DNA of 64,000 nucleotides from Fratercula arctica (Eukaryota > Chordata > Aves > Charadriiformes > Alcidae), in assembly GCA_947846985.1 (NCBI GenBank), contig CANTUZ010000025.1, positions 18,784,100 through 18,848,099 of the forward strand. Reading direction: 5' to 3'. Position 1 is the first letter of the stretch. Each line of letters opens with the position of its first letter. The notes below the pieces were generated by a model. It did no database searches and was not told the DNA's origin. It worked only from the letters and a program-made list of their open reading frames with translations. Positions 47,126 to 59,700 of the stretch are shown piece after piece. Made by a program: the position numbers and the translations under genes.

Positions 47126-47802
47126 CGTGAGAGAGTGGAATGTCAACTGTCTCAAAGCTTGCTTGTGTTTATTTAGAACTTTATGCAGACCATTCTTTTG
47201 CTTATCAGACACCACCCATTTTTGTCACCAACTGAAAAGGGTGTAGGCCTTTGGTTATCAGAATGGTCAGACCCTGTCTACCCTGGGGCTTGCCCGGAGT
47301 TGTCCTGCTACCCCAAACTTACTTTGGCACGATGACTGTGCTGCGCCAAGCACTGCCCAAGCAACAAGGGCAGGAAGAACTCATATAGCAACTGTGGTAA
47401 ATGATGATTGGCAGGGCAAAGGCCACCGTCACGCTGACTGGTTGAACTATGAGCCGGCCTATACTATAACTAGTGCGGTGGCCCACCACAATCGGGACCC
47501 TCACCACCATCACGACTTGAGAACCACGGATCAATGGGACGCCACTGAATTCCAGAGGACCGTCGGGATGCCATCGGGCCTGTGGTGGTGACTATACTCT
47601 TGCTGTGCTCCGTAATACTGCTTCTCCTTTCTGCCTTTTCTCTACTTCCGCCTTTACTCTATGGCTCATCTCAGTGACTATTGCTGGGGAAGAACAATAA
47701 ACCTGCAGTGAGCGGCATCTGACCTCATTTGTGTCTCAATCTCACGCTTGGAATCATTGTGAACCTCTCCCGGGCCCAACGTAGTCAGACTGGGACATAA
47801 CA
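47126..47802 (+). repeat. Solo LTR, family D, inserted in provirus 3 protease
   Basis: Flanked by GCCTG on both sides (47121-47125 and 47803-47807). It starts CGTGAGAG and ends GGACATAACA. AATAAA lies at about 47696-47701. Provirus 2 has no insertion at this place, so the LTR came later. Confidence 0.9.
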
Positions 47803-47988
47803 GCCTGTCATTCCAGAAACAGTAACAGATTCTGTCCCTTTATGATTCGATGGTAATAGGGTACACTGTGCACCAGTGTCCACAAGGGCTTTATACTTTT
47901 GTGGCTCTGATGTGCCAGGCCATTGAATCCACACAGTGCAATAAACTGGGTTATCCCTCTCCTCCTCCTGGCTGGAGGCAGGGCAACC

Positions 47989-47991
47989 CTA
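47989..47991 (-). promoter_or_regulatory. Conserved in-frame UAG between gag and pro in provirus 3
   Basis: The sequence is CGT TAG GGT TGC CCT GCC TCC, in register with provirus 2 (TAT TAG AGG GGC CCT GCC TCC). Confidence 0.7.
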
Positions 47992-49392
47992 ACGTTGAGT
48001 TCAACATCTACAATTAGCAGATGAGTTCCTATCTAGACCGGAGAACCACTTACCATGGACTGGAGCAGCCACCCTCCTGTAGGAATTCTTTCTTCCATCT
48101 GCTTTACCTTGCAACTCAAGTACTTGTGCTTTTAGGACCGGGGTAGGTTTTTTTATCCCACTTACTCATATCCTCTCCATAGTTGCAGAGGCAAAGCCAC
48201 AGGAAACCTCAGAGCGGGTCCTGTTTCCCTTGAGTTGGTCTCATAGGAGGGCATTTTTTCTTAATGACTGCAATGTGGGTCTATTCAGGGGAAGTGTAGG
48301 ATTCTTTCTCCATCCCGGACAGGTATTCAAACAGTTTTTAAAACAGTTTATCATTCTTTTTAGCTATTTCCTCATTTTGCTCAGCTATTGTCTTGGTCAT
48401 TTCCTCTATTTTCTCAGTAATTTTTTCCACAGCTGCCACAGTGAAGGGACCAGAGAGACTGTCTTCATATTGTCGTACCCTGTTAGCCACTTCATTTACA
48501 GTTGGTGCATCAGCATTGGAGCATTGTTGACAATGTGTGGGAATACATCAATGGTGCACTCTGCACAAACTGCCTCTGCAAAGATCATTTGCATGGCATT
48601 TCATCAGGGTCTATAATCACTTGCTAGTCACCATAAATCACCTCTCGCACAGACAGTTCCCTCAGGTACTTAATACCTTTTTCCATACTGGTCTATTTGG
48701 TTGTACGGCAATCAATATCATCCTTAAAGGGATACCTGCCCTCTACAGCTGATAGCAGTCACCTCCAGAGATTGAGAATGTTTATCTTTTTCCCAATCAC
48801 TTTATCAATACTTCCCTCTTTGGCCAGGTTTCCCAACTGCATAACTTCTCTACCATCTAAGTCTATGGTATGAGCCCCATTGTCCCAGCATAAGAACAAC
48901 CAGGAGACAAGTGTCTCCCCTTCTTGACGACTGAAGTTCTTTCTCATATTTCACAAATCCTTCATAGAGAAGGATGTAACTATTATCTCTGCATCTGAGT
49001 CCTCCTCCTGCATTGATGAAGCCCGAGAAGGACCTTCTCCTGGATCTTCGTCAGAATAACTCTCTCCCATGCTACCTGGTTTGTGCTGGTCTTTCTCGTA
49101 AGGGGCAGGGGAACAAGCTGACTTCCTTTTCTGATTCCTGGTCACTGGGCAACTTGTACCAGTTCTGATGGAATTTGAGTAGCAGCAGTATGTGTTGTTG
49201 AAGCAGGTCATGTAGTGACAGTGCTCGTTGTCAAGCTGGAGCAGCTGGTTCCGATACAGGTGGGGGCAGAGGCATGGCCAGTGCCTGTGGTGGGGGTAGC
49301 TTGGGGAGTGGTTTGTGCCTGTGCCAGCTGTGAATTGGCCTGTGGGATTTGAGTAGCAGCAGCACATCACACACTACCCACTCTTGCACCAA
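47992..49392 (-). pseudogene. Middle and C-terminal gag of provirus 3
   Basis: Broken frames homologous to provirus 2 gag. The best piece (48947-48759) has LCWDNGA, GREVMQLG and IDKVIGKK. 49370-48951 corresponds to the basic/acidic linker and the Ala/Thr/Pro-rich repeat area. Stops and shifts are spread throughout. Confidence 0.85.
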
Positions 49393-50128
49393 TGTTATTA
49401 CCTCCTGGTCCAACTATGTTGGGCCCGGGAAAGGCTCACAATGATTCCAAGTGTGAGATTAAGACACAAATGAGGTCAGATACAGCTCATTGCAGGTTTA
49501 TTGTTATTCCCCAGCAATAGTCACTGAGACGAGAGATAGAGTAAGGGCAGAAGTAGAGGAAAGGCAGAAAAGAGAAGCAGTATTACAGAGCATAGCAAGA
49601 GTATAGTCACCACCACAGGCCCGACGACATCTCAGCGGTCCCCCAGAAGTTCAGCAGCATCCCGTTGATCTGGGGTTGATGGTGATGGGAGTCTCAGTCC
49701 CGATTCCCAAATTGTGGTAGGTCGCCGCACCAGTAGTCCAGGTAGGTCTGTAGCTTGACCAATCAGCATGTCAGTGGCCTTTGCCCAGCTAATTGTCATT
49801 TTACACAATCACCGTATAAGCTTTTCCTACCCCCTGCTGCTTGGGCAGCGCTTGGCTCAGCACAGTCATGCTTCAGCAATTTTGTAGTTAGTGGCACAGG
49901 CCTGGGTGGGCCCTGGGATAGGCAGGGTCTGGCCACTCTGATAACTAGAGGCCTACACACTTTTCAGCTGATGGCAATCTTGGGTGGTGACTGATAAGCA
50001 AGAGGATGGTCTGCAGAAGGTGCTAAATAGATACAAGAAAGCTTCTTATTGGCCCACAAGCCTGCCATCAATTTGCAGAAGCTTAAGCAAGCTTTGAGAC
50101 AATTATTTTAAAGTTCCAGTCTTTCACA
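49393..50128 (-). repeat. Solo LTR, family D, inserted in provirus 3 gag
   Basis: Starts (minus) TGTGAAAGACTGG and ends GGTAATAACA; it matches the copies at 9301 and 47126. Flanks are ACCAA and GATGT, so no duplication is seen. About 230 bp of gag present in provirus 2 is missing at the site, which explains the lost duplication. Confidence 0.85.
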
Positions 50129-50329
50129 GATGTATAACACAAAACCACTCCTGCAACACATTCAGGAGAACCAGCAACAAAATCACAATCTTTTGAAAGT
50201 AACATTCATTTTTTAAATAACCCCAAAGGTTTCCATCCCCTAGGTCTTTGGTATAAGCATTAAAGGGTAAAATATACATTTCCCAGGTGAAACCAAAAGT
50301 GTAGTCAGTAATAGTATCCTTCACATCAG
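50129..50329 (-). pseudogene. N-terminal gag remnant of provirus 3
   Basis: It keeps a hydrophobic segment (IVILLLVLLNVLQEWF) that aligns with residues 120-136 of provirus 2 Gag. The region that would match provirus 2 residues 1-110 is largely missing. Confidence 0.65.
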
Positions 50330-50347
50330 GCCCCATGTTGGGTGCCA
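50330..50347 (-). promoter_or_regulatory. Primer binding site of provirus 3, decayed tRNA-Lys1,2 type
   Basis: The minus strand reads TGGCACCCAACATGGGGC. It differs from provirus 2 at two positions, each a former CpG changed to CpA. Confidence 0.88.
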
Positions 50348-50354
50348 ATTAATT

Positions 50355-50510
50355 TGTTGCAGTTTGGGCCAAATTGGCCAATGACAAGATAACAGATGCT
50401 CTTCCACACCTCTCACTCCAAGGAGAGAAGGAAGAGAGATAAAGAGATTTATGAGTTTATAAAAACTGAGATGCTAATAATTATATAAACTGACAGGAGA
50501 GTGATCCCAT
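50355..50510 (-). repeat. Truncated 5' LTR of provirus 3 (family C)
   Basis: The first about 150 bp (plus orientation) match the family-C end: GTTTGGGCCAAATTGGCCAA, then the TCTCACTCCAAGGAGAG region. Similarity fades near 50500. The rest of the LTR is deleted. Confidence 0.75.
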
Positions 50511-53500
50511 ACATGAATAAGAAAGAAGCAACTTAGTCTAGCAGCAGTGAATGCTGCAAAGGAAACGTAGTCCATTCATCCCAAACATTACAACACTGAA
50601 AACTGTGACATCAAGGTAAAGTTGTGTTCAATCACAGACAAATTTATATTAAATACAAAGCTACTGGTAACTGAGAAACAAATTTGGAAAAGACTATACA
50701 GGATTCCAGTGCTTCTTCAGGCTAACACATCTACCTCTCAGCAATGCTAAAAAATAGGTCTGCATGAATAATTGATTTTTTAGTTTTGTGGCCAAATCTG
50801 CAAATCATTTGAAAGGTGCCACTTAAAACAAAGTACTCATGTAAGAATAGTTGAATTTTGTTTAAAACAGTAAATATCTTCAGACTGGCTGAAACTAATT
50901 TTTTCTGTGATAAATGACAGTCATGAGCATTATTAGCCATCCAGAAGCAAAATATATCCCAAAGCCATGCATTCAGCCTTAGTTAACACCTTTATGATAA
51001 CATTATACAACTTCATCACATAATCGGTGCATCTGGTATTATGGATTTGATTTTAATTTTTTTTAGCTTTTTATTATGGAGTCCATCATTTAACTTTTCT
51101 TTAAAATACACATTTGGCAAAGCTGAAGTATGGATTGCTTTTGGTATCTGCTGGAGATGGAAGCAAAATCCTTACAAAATGCTGAAGTGCATCACTGATA
51201 ACATTGGCAAACACGATTTATGTATAAAGATATTCTAAGCATAACACAGTGGACAAATCACAGGTCATGAAGTGTTTTCAGTTTCTTGAAAAAGTATACA
51301 AAAATCCACAAAAAGGAAGATTATGAAAAGAATAACTACCAAAAGCAGTGATTTTAACCTTCTATTATTTTCCTTGTACTCATTCATTTTTCATCAAGCC
51401 TCTACAAATAATGTAAGCTCTAACAAGTATATGTTTATTCCAAACTTTTGTGATTTTTTTCAAGTTTCACTGAGATTTGCAAAAGAAGGACTTACTTAAA
51501 ATATCAATTCAGAGTGAACTGGGTATCAAAACCTGAATTATACTACTAGTACAAATTGGGGGAAAAGGGTTCTATTTTACTTTAGGGGATCACTGATGAA
51601 AAAATTAACTGTATTAACTTTTATAACATCATTGATGCAAACACCAAGCATTTTTGTGCAATACTTCACAATTAGAAAATACTTTATATTGATTAAACAC
51701 AGTTAATCAAACTTCTCTCCCCTTCCAAAAAAACCCACTTCTAGTTCAGAAGCCAGCTAGTCTTTGCAATTTGTTCTTAAGACTTACTTATATAAAAAGA
51801 TTTTATTTTGGCAAGTGGAACATTTACAGAACATAATTTCTTAGTATCCTATATGAAATTAGTACTTTAAAAGGTTTTTTTAATAACTACACTATGTAAA
51901 ATTGGAGAGAGAAAGCAATCTCTGGATCTAGATCTTGTTAATAAGAGTCCTAGTCATAAAATAAGTTTGTCCTAGACTCAAAATCCACTTGTACTAAGAT
52001 GCACAAAAGCCACTGGCACTACTTGAACCCAAAATACAATTATCATAATTTATCTAAAAATAAAAGTAAATAAATAATTTGGATGCTGAATTAATTTACA
52101 GTATTTTACACTGCAGTTGGAAAACTGTGTGGTGGGTTCTGGCATAGCATTGCTGGAAATAAATCAAAAGATAAAAGAATTCTGGGGAAAACTGGATAGC
52201 TATAGAGCAGAAAGCTGGAGTTTGAGAACTAGTGAAAATGGCTGCCTTCCAGTCTTTAAAGCACTTGATCTTCCATGGATTATGTAAAGTTTACCTCCAG
52301 AAACAGAGAAAGACAATCATAAACTTTGACCAACATTGCTATCAAGACATTTCGTTCAGATGATCTTATAATCTTTCTACCTGGGAAAATAGATAATGCA
52401 CAATTTTTTACTGACTTCAGTGGTTCACAATCACGCAGCTGTCAAAACCAGATTTAGCTACAACATATAATGTAGCTGGCCAACAACAAAGATACAGTCC
52501 ATATTGTTACAACAGGTTGAATACAATAACAAGAAGAAGCAAGGCCTGACTTTTGTTGGGTGTTTTTTGTTTTCATTTTTCTATTTAACTTTTTCAGCCA
52601 TTTAGAAATTGTTTCTCTGATAAGCATTTTTTTCACATTTGTATTTGCCAGCTGGATGATTCCACTGCTACCAAATTAGTAAATTAAGGTTACCTTTGGA
52701 AGAACCCACTGCTCCCAGTCTATTTCTATGAGTTAAAAGTATCCCCAGTAGATACTGATAGCTAATAATTTGTAATTTTAGGGTAGAAGGACCACTACTT
52801 AAGTAACAGAAGCAGAATTGGCAAATTATTATCTATCATAAATACAGTAACCTTGGAAAGTTGTAGAGCCATAAAATGCACATCACAAAGACAACTCTCT
52901 GGATGAAAAAGGACCTGGTATTAACAAGCAGCAGAGCACCATCAGTCTTCCTGATAGATGGGCATAGATTAATCTGCTGTTCAGTGGTTCATGGCAAATT
53001 GCAGCAAATGTCTACCTTTCTTTACACTTAAAATGCTACTCCCTTTACTTGTCAAGTTTTTCTCTTAAACACAGATTAATCTCTTCCTTCCAGTGATGGT
53101 AAACTCAGTCTATCTTTGCTGAACTCTAATAACTACCTCCTAATTTTATTCTACTGTATTTTGCACTAAAAATGTTCACCAAATAGGATATTGGTGGATT
53201 GTTCTTCCATTTATTTTAAATAGATTAAGTTAAGAAAGCAGAGGTCTTACTGCATTTTGATAAGAAGCAATGACAATTGCATTTTTGAAATAATTATCAT
53301 ACAACCTCTTTTAAAAAATAGCTTCTTTTTATTTAACTCTTCAGCTTACATCTTCTATGTATCATGTCGATCAGATTCTGAAAACAAGTTTTAAAAGTAA
53401 CCACAAAAAAGCTTATACCTTACATTTAAGTCCTGGAATACAACTGAAGCTTTCAAACTGCCCTTCATCAGTTTTATCTTGAGTTCTGTACGATACTGCC

Positions 53501-54406
53501 AATTTGGAGTTGAAACTGAATTTTAATTTCTCCAGAGGATTCATTGATTTTCCACTGGCAATTAAGTCTGGAGCCCTGAGATGCTTCCACATTATTTAAT
53601 TGTTGCATAACTTTTCTAAAATAAATTTCAATTAACTAAATTTGATTTGGCTTAGTTTAGCCTTATGTTTATTTCTACCTACTTAGCCCTCCACTTTTAC
53701 TGGCCATTCTAAATTATATGCACACACACAACTATTTTGAATAGGTTTTTCATAAAACTCTGTAAATACTAATGAACTACCCTTGCCAAGGTGCAAGATG
53801 GAACTAAACTCATGTTTTATTGCAGCAGTTGTTGTCTTCTGACATCCAGCTATTTTTTTTGCATGGTTCCTTCCTTACTGCAAACTTAATTCTGAGTATG
53901 TTCCCTACATAATAAGCAAGTTTCATGTATCTAGTTAATGCAACACTGATCTGTCTGTATCTTAAAAATTATTTGTGCTTAAGCAATACAATCATTTGGG
54001 AAGATGTATATTTTCATACCTAAAAAGGGAGTAACAGCTTAGCAAACAATGACATTTATTGCAACTTACAGCCTGGGTACAAAAATACATGGTCCAAATT
54101 GAAGATTAAATTTCCTTCAAAACTTGTAAAGTTTTTCCTTTGGGGTTTGTTTATTTGGTTGGTTGGTTTTTTTGTTCTTTTTTGGTTTGGGTTTTTTTAA
54201 TAAAAAATGTTTTTTAAACAAGTTGGTTTGGGGGTTTTTTTTGTTGTTTTGTTGGGGTTTTTTTTAAGGGGAAAGATATCTCTCTCCCAAATAGACTTTA
54301 TTAATTAAAGTAGTTCAAAAACTGAACAGTCCTAAGTTTGAGGTGACAAATCCATCCAAAAAAAAGAAGAAAAGGAAAGTGCAGGGGGAATTATTAAAAC
54401 ATTGCA
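50511..54406. other. Intergenic sequence, nothing recognised
   Basis: AT-rich with no gene found. The last 140 bases (about 54130-54267) form a G/T-rich low-complexity stretch beside the end of a CR1. Confidence 0.5.
54130..54267 (+). repeat. G/T-rich low-complexity stretch
   Basis: Runs of T broken by GG and GGG (TTTGGTTTGGG, GGGGTTTTTTTTTG) on one strand only. Confidence 0.75.
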
Positions 54407-56077
54407 GAAATCATAGAATACCAGGTTGGAAGGGACCCCAAGGTTCATCTGGTCTAACCTTTCCTGGTAAAAGCACGGTTGTCATGGTTTTGGCCAAATT
54501 GGCCAATGGCCGACGACAGATGCTCTCCCCCCACCTCTTGCACACGGAGAGGAGGAGGAAAGGTAAAGAGATTTACGAGTTTAGAAGAAACTATACTTTA
54601 ATGAAATATTAATAATAAAATATAAATGAAATAATGAAATAGATACAGTATATACAAAATTGTATTAAGCTTCCCAGGACGACATCACTGGCAGGCACTG
54701 GGGAAGTCCCAGGCTGGACTCAGTGTCGAGTGGGAACTGGGTTCCAGAGTTGGAGTCAGGAACACATGGATCGGGATCAAAGGCAGATGAACAGACAGGG
54801 TCCTCCTTGGATGTCAGCCATTGAAGAAAGAGAGGCTGACCCTTTGATCCCTCAGCTTTTATACTCAGCATGGGGCAGATGGGATGGAATACCCCTGTTG
54901 GTCAATTTTGGGTCACCTGTCCTGTCCGCTCCTCCCTGCAGGTGGGACTCCTCTACGTTTTTCTGTTTCTGACCCTCCAACAGGGCAAATAAAAACCAAG
55001 GTCAGCTAATTTTCTTACAGCGATAAGTATAAGCAAGAGCCTCTCTGCATACCATTCCTTGACACAAACTGTAAACATTGGTCTTATCACTCTGAGAATG
55101 AACAGTTTTCAGCACAACATGCTGTTAATTTCTGAGAATTAGAAGAGGCCTAGCTAAGAAGTAAAATTACTGAACAGAAAGTTGGTTCTGTTTTACCTCA
55201 AACCAGGACAACGGTCTGGACAAGATGGCCCAGCACCCTGTCCAGATGAATCTTAAAAGTGTCCAACGATGGGCAATCCACCACTTCCCTGGGGAGATTA
55301 TTCCAATGGATGATTATTCTCATTATGATAAATTTCCCCCTTGTGTATAATCGGAATCTCCCCAGAAGTATTTTGTACCCATTACCCCTTGTCTTTTCCA
55401 TGTGACTCCTTGTAAAAAGGTAGTCTCTACCTTCTTTGTAGCCACCCTTGAAATACTGGAATGTGGTGATAAGGTCTCCCCTAAGCCTTCTTTTCTCAAG
55501 GCTGAACAAACCCAATTCTCTCAGCCTTTCCTCATATGTCAGGCTTCCCCATCCTTTGATTATCTTGGTAGCCCTTCTCTGGACCCTCCCCAGCCTGTCC
55601 ACATCTTTCTTGTATAGTGGGGACCAAAACTGAACACAGTATTCCAGGTATGGCCTGAACAAGCGCTGAGTAGAGTGGGATAATGACTTCTTTATCTTTG
55701 CTGGTGATGCCCTTGTTGATGCAACTATTGGCTTGCTTTGTTGCAGCAGCACACTGTTCACTAATTTTGAGCTTGTTGTCCGCCAGGACCCCCAGGTCCC
55801 TTTACACAGAGCTGCTCCTCAGCCAAGTAGATCCCAGCCTGTGCTGCACTCCTGGATTATGTTTTCCAAGGTGCAAGACTTTACACTTTTCCTTACTGAA
55901 CTTCATAAGGTTCTTGTTAGCTCACTCTTCAAGCCTATCCAGGTCTTCCTGCAGTGTGGCTCTCCCTTCCAAAGTGTCCACTTCCCCACTCAGTTTGGTG
56001 TCATCAGCAAACTTCTTCAGGGAACACTTGATCCCATCATCCAGATCACTTATGAAGATATTGAACAGAAAAGCAAT
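54407..56077 (-). mobile_element. CR1 LINE 3' part, split by a family-C LTR
   Basis: On the minus strand RT begins near 56077 ([21 protein letters not shown]). The C-terminal domain follows ([35 protein letters not shown]) to 55211. The CR1 then resumes at 54479, beyond the LTR, with the 3' UTR signature (GACCAGATGAACCTTGGGG) and ends with TATTCTATGA. Decayed frames; the 187-codon piece 55761-55198 is the longest and its last codons are LTR sequence. Confidence 0.93.
54480..55210 (-). repeat. Solo LTR, family C, inserted in CR1
   Basis: 731 bp, plus-strand ends TGTCATGG ... CAGGACA. Both flanks are ACGGT (54475-54479 and 55211-55215). The CR1 sequence reads through if the LTR is skipped. Confidence 0.95.
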
Positions 56078-58237
56078 TTTCTATACTGACTTCCCAGGTT
56101 TTTTTTATTTTTCCTATTTTCCCTTTACTTTCAGAGGTAAAGTAGGGTTTCTGTGACAATATGGGTATTGAGTAATCATGTTGTGTCATTGCTCTTCCAC
56201 TATTATTTTTTTTGTCTGTCTTGGCTGTCTTTAGGCATTTCTGAGAAAGATCTTCTTTTCTTTATAAAGTACTACCATGCCTGATAATTGTGTCTTTTTT
56301 ATAATTTTAACTCTTCCATTTTATATCATCCCTTAACAACAACTATGATAACAATATTATTGTATAATTAAAGCATAAAACACAATCAAATTACATTAAA
56401 AGGAAATAAAGTGTTTTGTACTTTAACAGTCCTTGTGAGTATTTAAAATCAGAAATGTCCAACTACAGTTAAGAGACCTGTGAACCTTCAATATCAGCAC
56501 AACTGAACAGTATTTATGGTACTTAAGAATGTTTAAAGTACTGATCTGACACTCAGAGTCTGTGGCTTTGTCACAGACTTCCTGCATAGCATCTTAATCT
56601 CACTGCTGCTTCTCTCCAACAGTTAATGTAGCACTATTAGATATCACATTCACAAAGTAAAAATTACGGCCTTTTACAAATCTTTGTTTGACTTTAATCA
56701 AGCCCAGAATCATTTGATGTTTTTTATATGACTACCTGAGGTGTTAAGTCTCAGTATCACGCTTATATATTGACATGATAGTGTAAATATGCTCTCACTT
56801 AAGTCATTTACTGCTGTTGAGTTGTCAAAATGAGGACCTTAAAAGTATTTATATAGAATTCTGTTCCTACAGTAGAATTAATTTGGACAAAAGAGACAGA
56901 AGTGTACTAGAGGTTTTTTGAAGACTGAGACACACAGGGAAAAAGGTGTAATAATAGAAAACTAAGTGATAATGATTACCTGTTCTATCTAATGATAATG
57001 GTTACCTATTCTATTAATTGTACAATGAATATTTTGTATGTTTTGAAAGCACAAGGCAGAAAACTACAGAGTTTAAAGAATTATAAGCATTAATGCTTTC
57101 TGCTTTGCTTTATGCTTACCAAGCCAAAAGAGGTCAGTTGGTTTGTTGGGTTTTTTTCCTGGCAAATACTAAAACATAAAAAAATGCCACAAGAAGGGGG
57201 GGAATCTGTTAATTTTCATATTTTAAATAAAAATAAGGTTAAAAACTTATTTAATTAAAAAATGAAAATTTGTCAGAAACATTCTGCATAAAAATGATTT
57301 CTCATGTCCAATTATAACATTAGGGTGCGTTTAGTTATGTGATGCTATGAGTTCCATACAGTTCCCATAAGACCCTTAGAGCCTTATAATGCCTTTCACA
57401 TTGTAGTTCTATGAATAAAATTCTGATAAGCATTTCTTTGCTGAGTAGCTCTACAGCAAGTCAGTGAAAAGCTGTTTAAAGCTGTATTACCACCTCTCAG
57501 AAAAGCTCTACCAAACTTTTATTGTGTCCTATTCTTGTGATTCAAACCACTGTGTATTACATTCACTTTGATGGACTCCACACATGTTCATTTTAAGCAT
57601 TTCAATGAGTAATTTATCCAAGCACCACAACAGAAATACCTGTTAAAATATTTATATAACTTTACTGCCTTAGTGATAGAGGCAAGATTCTTACTGTAAC
57701 TCTTAATACTAACAGCAGATTTAACAGACCAGGGTTTCACTTCCATGGAGTCTTGTAATGCTTTCTTACAATGGGTTAGAACTACTTTCTGTTTTATTTA
57801 TAATCTGAAGTAAAATAATAATTTGGAAATACACTGTATTTTTGCTTAGAATAGCAGTAGCTGAGTGTCAAGGATTTCAGAAGTCCCTGCCATCCAATAC
57901 TCTGCAGCCTTATAAACATCAGTGAATGTAAGAGAAATCAGCCTGCCTTTTTCTCCAAAAAAAAAGTCTCAAATATTGATCCTTTGCTTTGCCTTTTTTT
58001 TTAATATTACAGAAAGATTAGCTGTCTCTTCTTCCCTCCTCCTCATGTCTCTTAACAAGAACCTCTTATCAAAACTTACATTAAGATATAAGGAGATATG
58101 AGGCTACCTTCTAGCCAGTCAGTCCCTAGCATGTCTTAAGGCATGGGGCTATTTCTGTCCCCGGCATAGGACTTCACATTTGACTGTTGAAATTCCTAAG
58201 TTTGCTGTCAGCCCCCTTCTCCAGTCTGTTGAACTCC
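56078..58237. other. Intergenic sequence, nothing recognised
   Basis: AT-rich, no gene, RNA or mobile element recognised. Confidence 0.5.
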
Positions 58238-59700
58238 CTCTGACCAGTAGCCCTGAGGAACATTACTCACACCTGACAGCCAGTTAGACTTTCAATCAGT
58301 GACACCTATCCTTTAAGCCTGACAGTCCAGCCAATTTTTCACCCACCTTGTAATTCACTCATGCAGTCCATATCGTCTCACTCCAACTGGAAAGATATTG
58401 TGTCAGACTGCCAGAAGCCTTGATAGTGTCAAGGTAAACCACTTTCTCCACCTTCCTCTTGTCCATGGAGCTAGTCACTTCAAAATAAAAAATAATCAGG
58501 TTCATCTAGCATAACTTAACCTTGGTAAATCCATGCTGCTGTTCTCAGTCACTTTCCTGCCCTTCATGTGCCTGGAAATTTGTTCCCAGGGACAGAGGTG
58601 AGACTGACCAACCTCTAGTTCCCTGAATTATTCTTTGCCTTTTTGGGATATGGCTTAAACATTTGCCTTTTTCTATCACCAGGGTTACCTTAACTCTTCA
58701 AATGACACAGAACAGCCTCACAATGCAGCTCCTTCAACCTATTCTATCTGGTTGAAGGCAGCTCCTTTAACCCATTCTATCTGGTCTCAAGGACTTCTGT
58801 ATATCCAGGTTAAGTCATCCCTTACTTGATTCTCCTCTTCTGTTTGTAGTATATCTCTCCCCTAAAATCTGTAACTATACAGAGACTAGGGAGGCCCAGC
58901 AGCAGACCTGGTCTAATAAAGACTTAGGGAAAGAAGTCACTGAGTACCTCAACCATGTAATTTACATGTAGAAGACCTTTTATTTTTGTCCTCCATACCC
59001 TTCTCCCATGTCAACTCACATGTAGCTTTGATTTTCCTTAATTCCATCCCGACAAGTCTGGGTGATGCTTCTGTATTCCCCTTTGGTTGTCTTTCCCTAT
59101 TTTGACTTCCTATATGCTTCCTTTTTTGTGTTTGACATCATTCTGGAATTCCCTGTTCAAATGAGCTGGCTTCTTGTCATGCCTGTTTGTCTGCAAATCA
59201 AAATAGGTAGTTCTTGGGCTTTGAAGTAGTTGCCCCTGACAATCAGGACTCTTCTGGGTCCTGCAGTCCTTCAGAGCAGCTTCCCTAAGGAACCTGTCTA
59301 CTTATTCACTTAGCAAGCTGAAGTTTACTTCCATCAATTCTTCAGTCTTTAGTCAACTACTTGTCTTCCTCACTTCACTCAGGTTCTTAAACTCTTCTCT
59401 TCATTGGTCGCTTGGTCCTTATTTATGAATAGCAAATCCAGCAGAGCACCTCCTCTTGCCAGCCCTTCCAGCTCCTGCATTACTGGCAATGCTCCTGACA
59501 ATCCAGAAATCTCCAGGTCACCCAGTCTCCCCATCATATGACCCTTTCAGCAGAGGCTGAGGTAGCTGAAGTTATCCATAAGAACCAGGGACGGCAACCA
59601 GGAAACTTCTGCCAACTGTAGGAAGAAGTCTTCATCCAACTTCTTGACCAGAGAGTCTGTTGCCCTTTGGTTGACCTCATCTCAGATCCTAATTCATAAT
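58238..59700 (-). mobile_element. Old, decayed CR1-like LINE (endonuclease to RT)
   Basis: Short peptides in CR1 order appear on the minus strand: ARGGALLDLLFINKDQ near 59460 (endonuclease end), RLVSLTSVPGN near 58600 and HGFTKVKLC near 58530 (RT start). Frames are broken by many stops and shifts. Both ends are uncertain. It is much older than the other CR1 copies here. Confidence 0.7.

Larger units (their letters stand above)
46803..47991 (-). pseudogene. Protease of provirus 3, split by a family-D LTR
   Basis: The part 47803-47991 begins after the conserved UAG and carries the DTGAQCTL active-site region. The rest (47099-46803) continues with GPDAPCILGIDFLKKGYF and shows the frame that provirus 2 has lost by one base. 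The LTR at 47126-47802 separates them. The frame in the second part is open. Confidence 0.8.
44573..50510 (-). mobile_element. Provirus 3: older ERVL-like element with nested insertions
   Basis: On the minus strand: truncated 5' LTR (50355-50510), primer site, gag remnants, pro, partial RT, partial RNase H-integrase, polypurine tract, 3' LTR. Its coding parts are clearly homologous to provirus 2, but its LTRs are of family C. Two family-D LTRs have inserted, one in each orientation (47126-47802 and 49393-50128). Frames are broken and a 1.2-kb stretch of RT and RNase H is missing. Its right LTR is cut, so no target duplication can be checked. Confidence 0.88.

Noticed and set aside
54730..54972. 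Shared 80-91 codon frames in the family-C LTRs
   Set aside because: The same peptide appears in several copies only because the LTRs are close relatives. They lie across the TATA box and lack any known domain.
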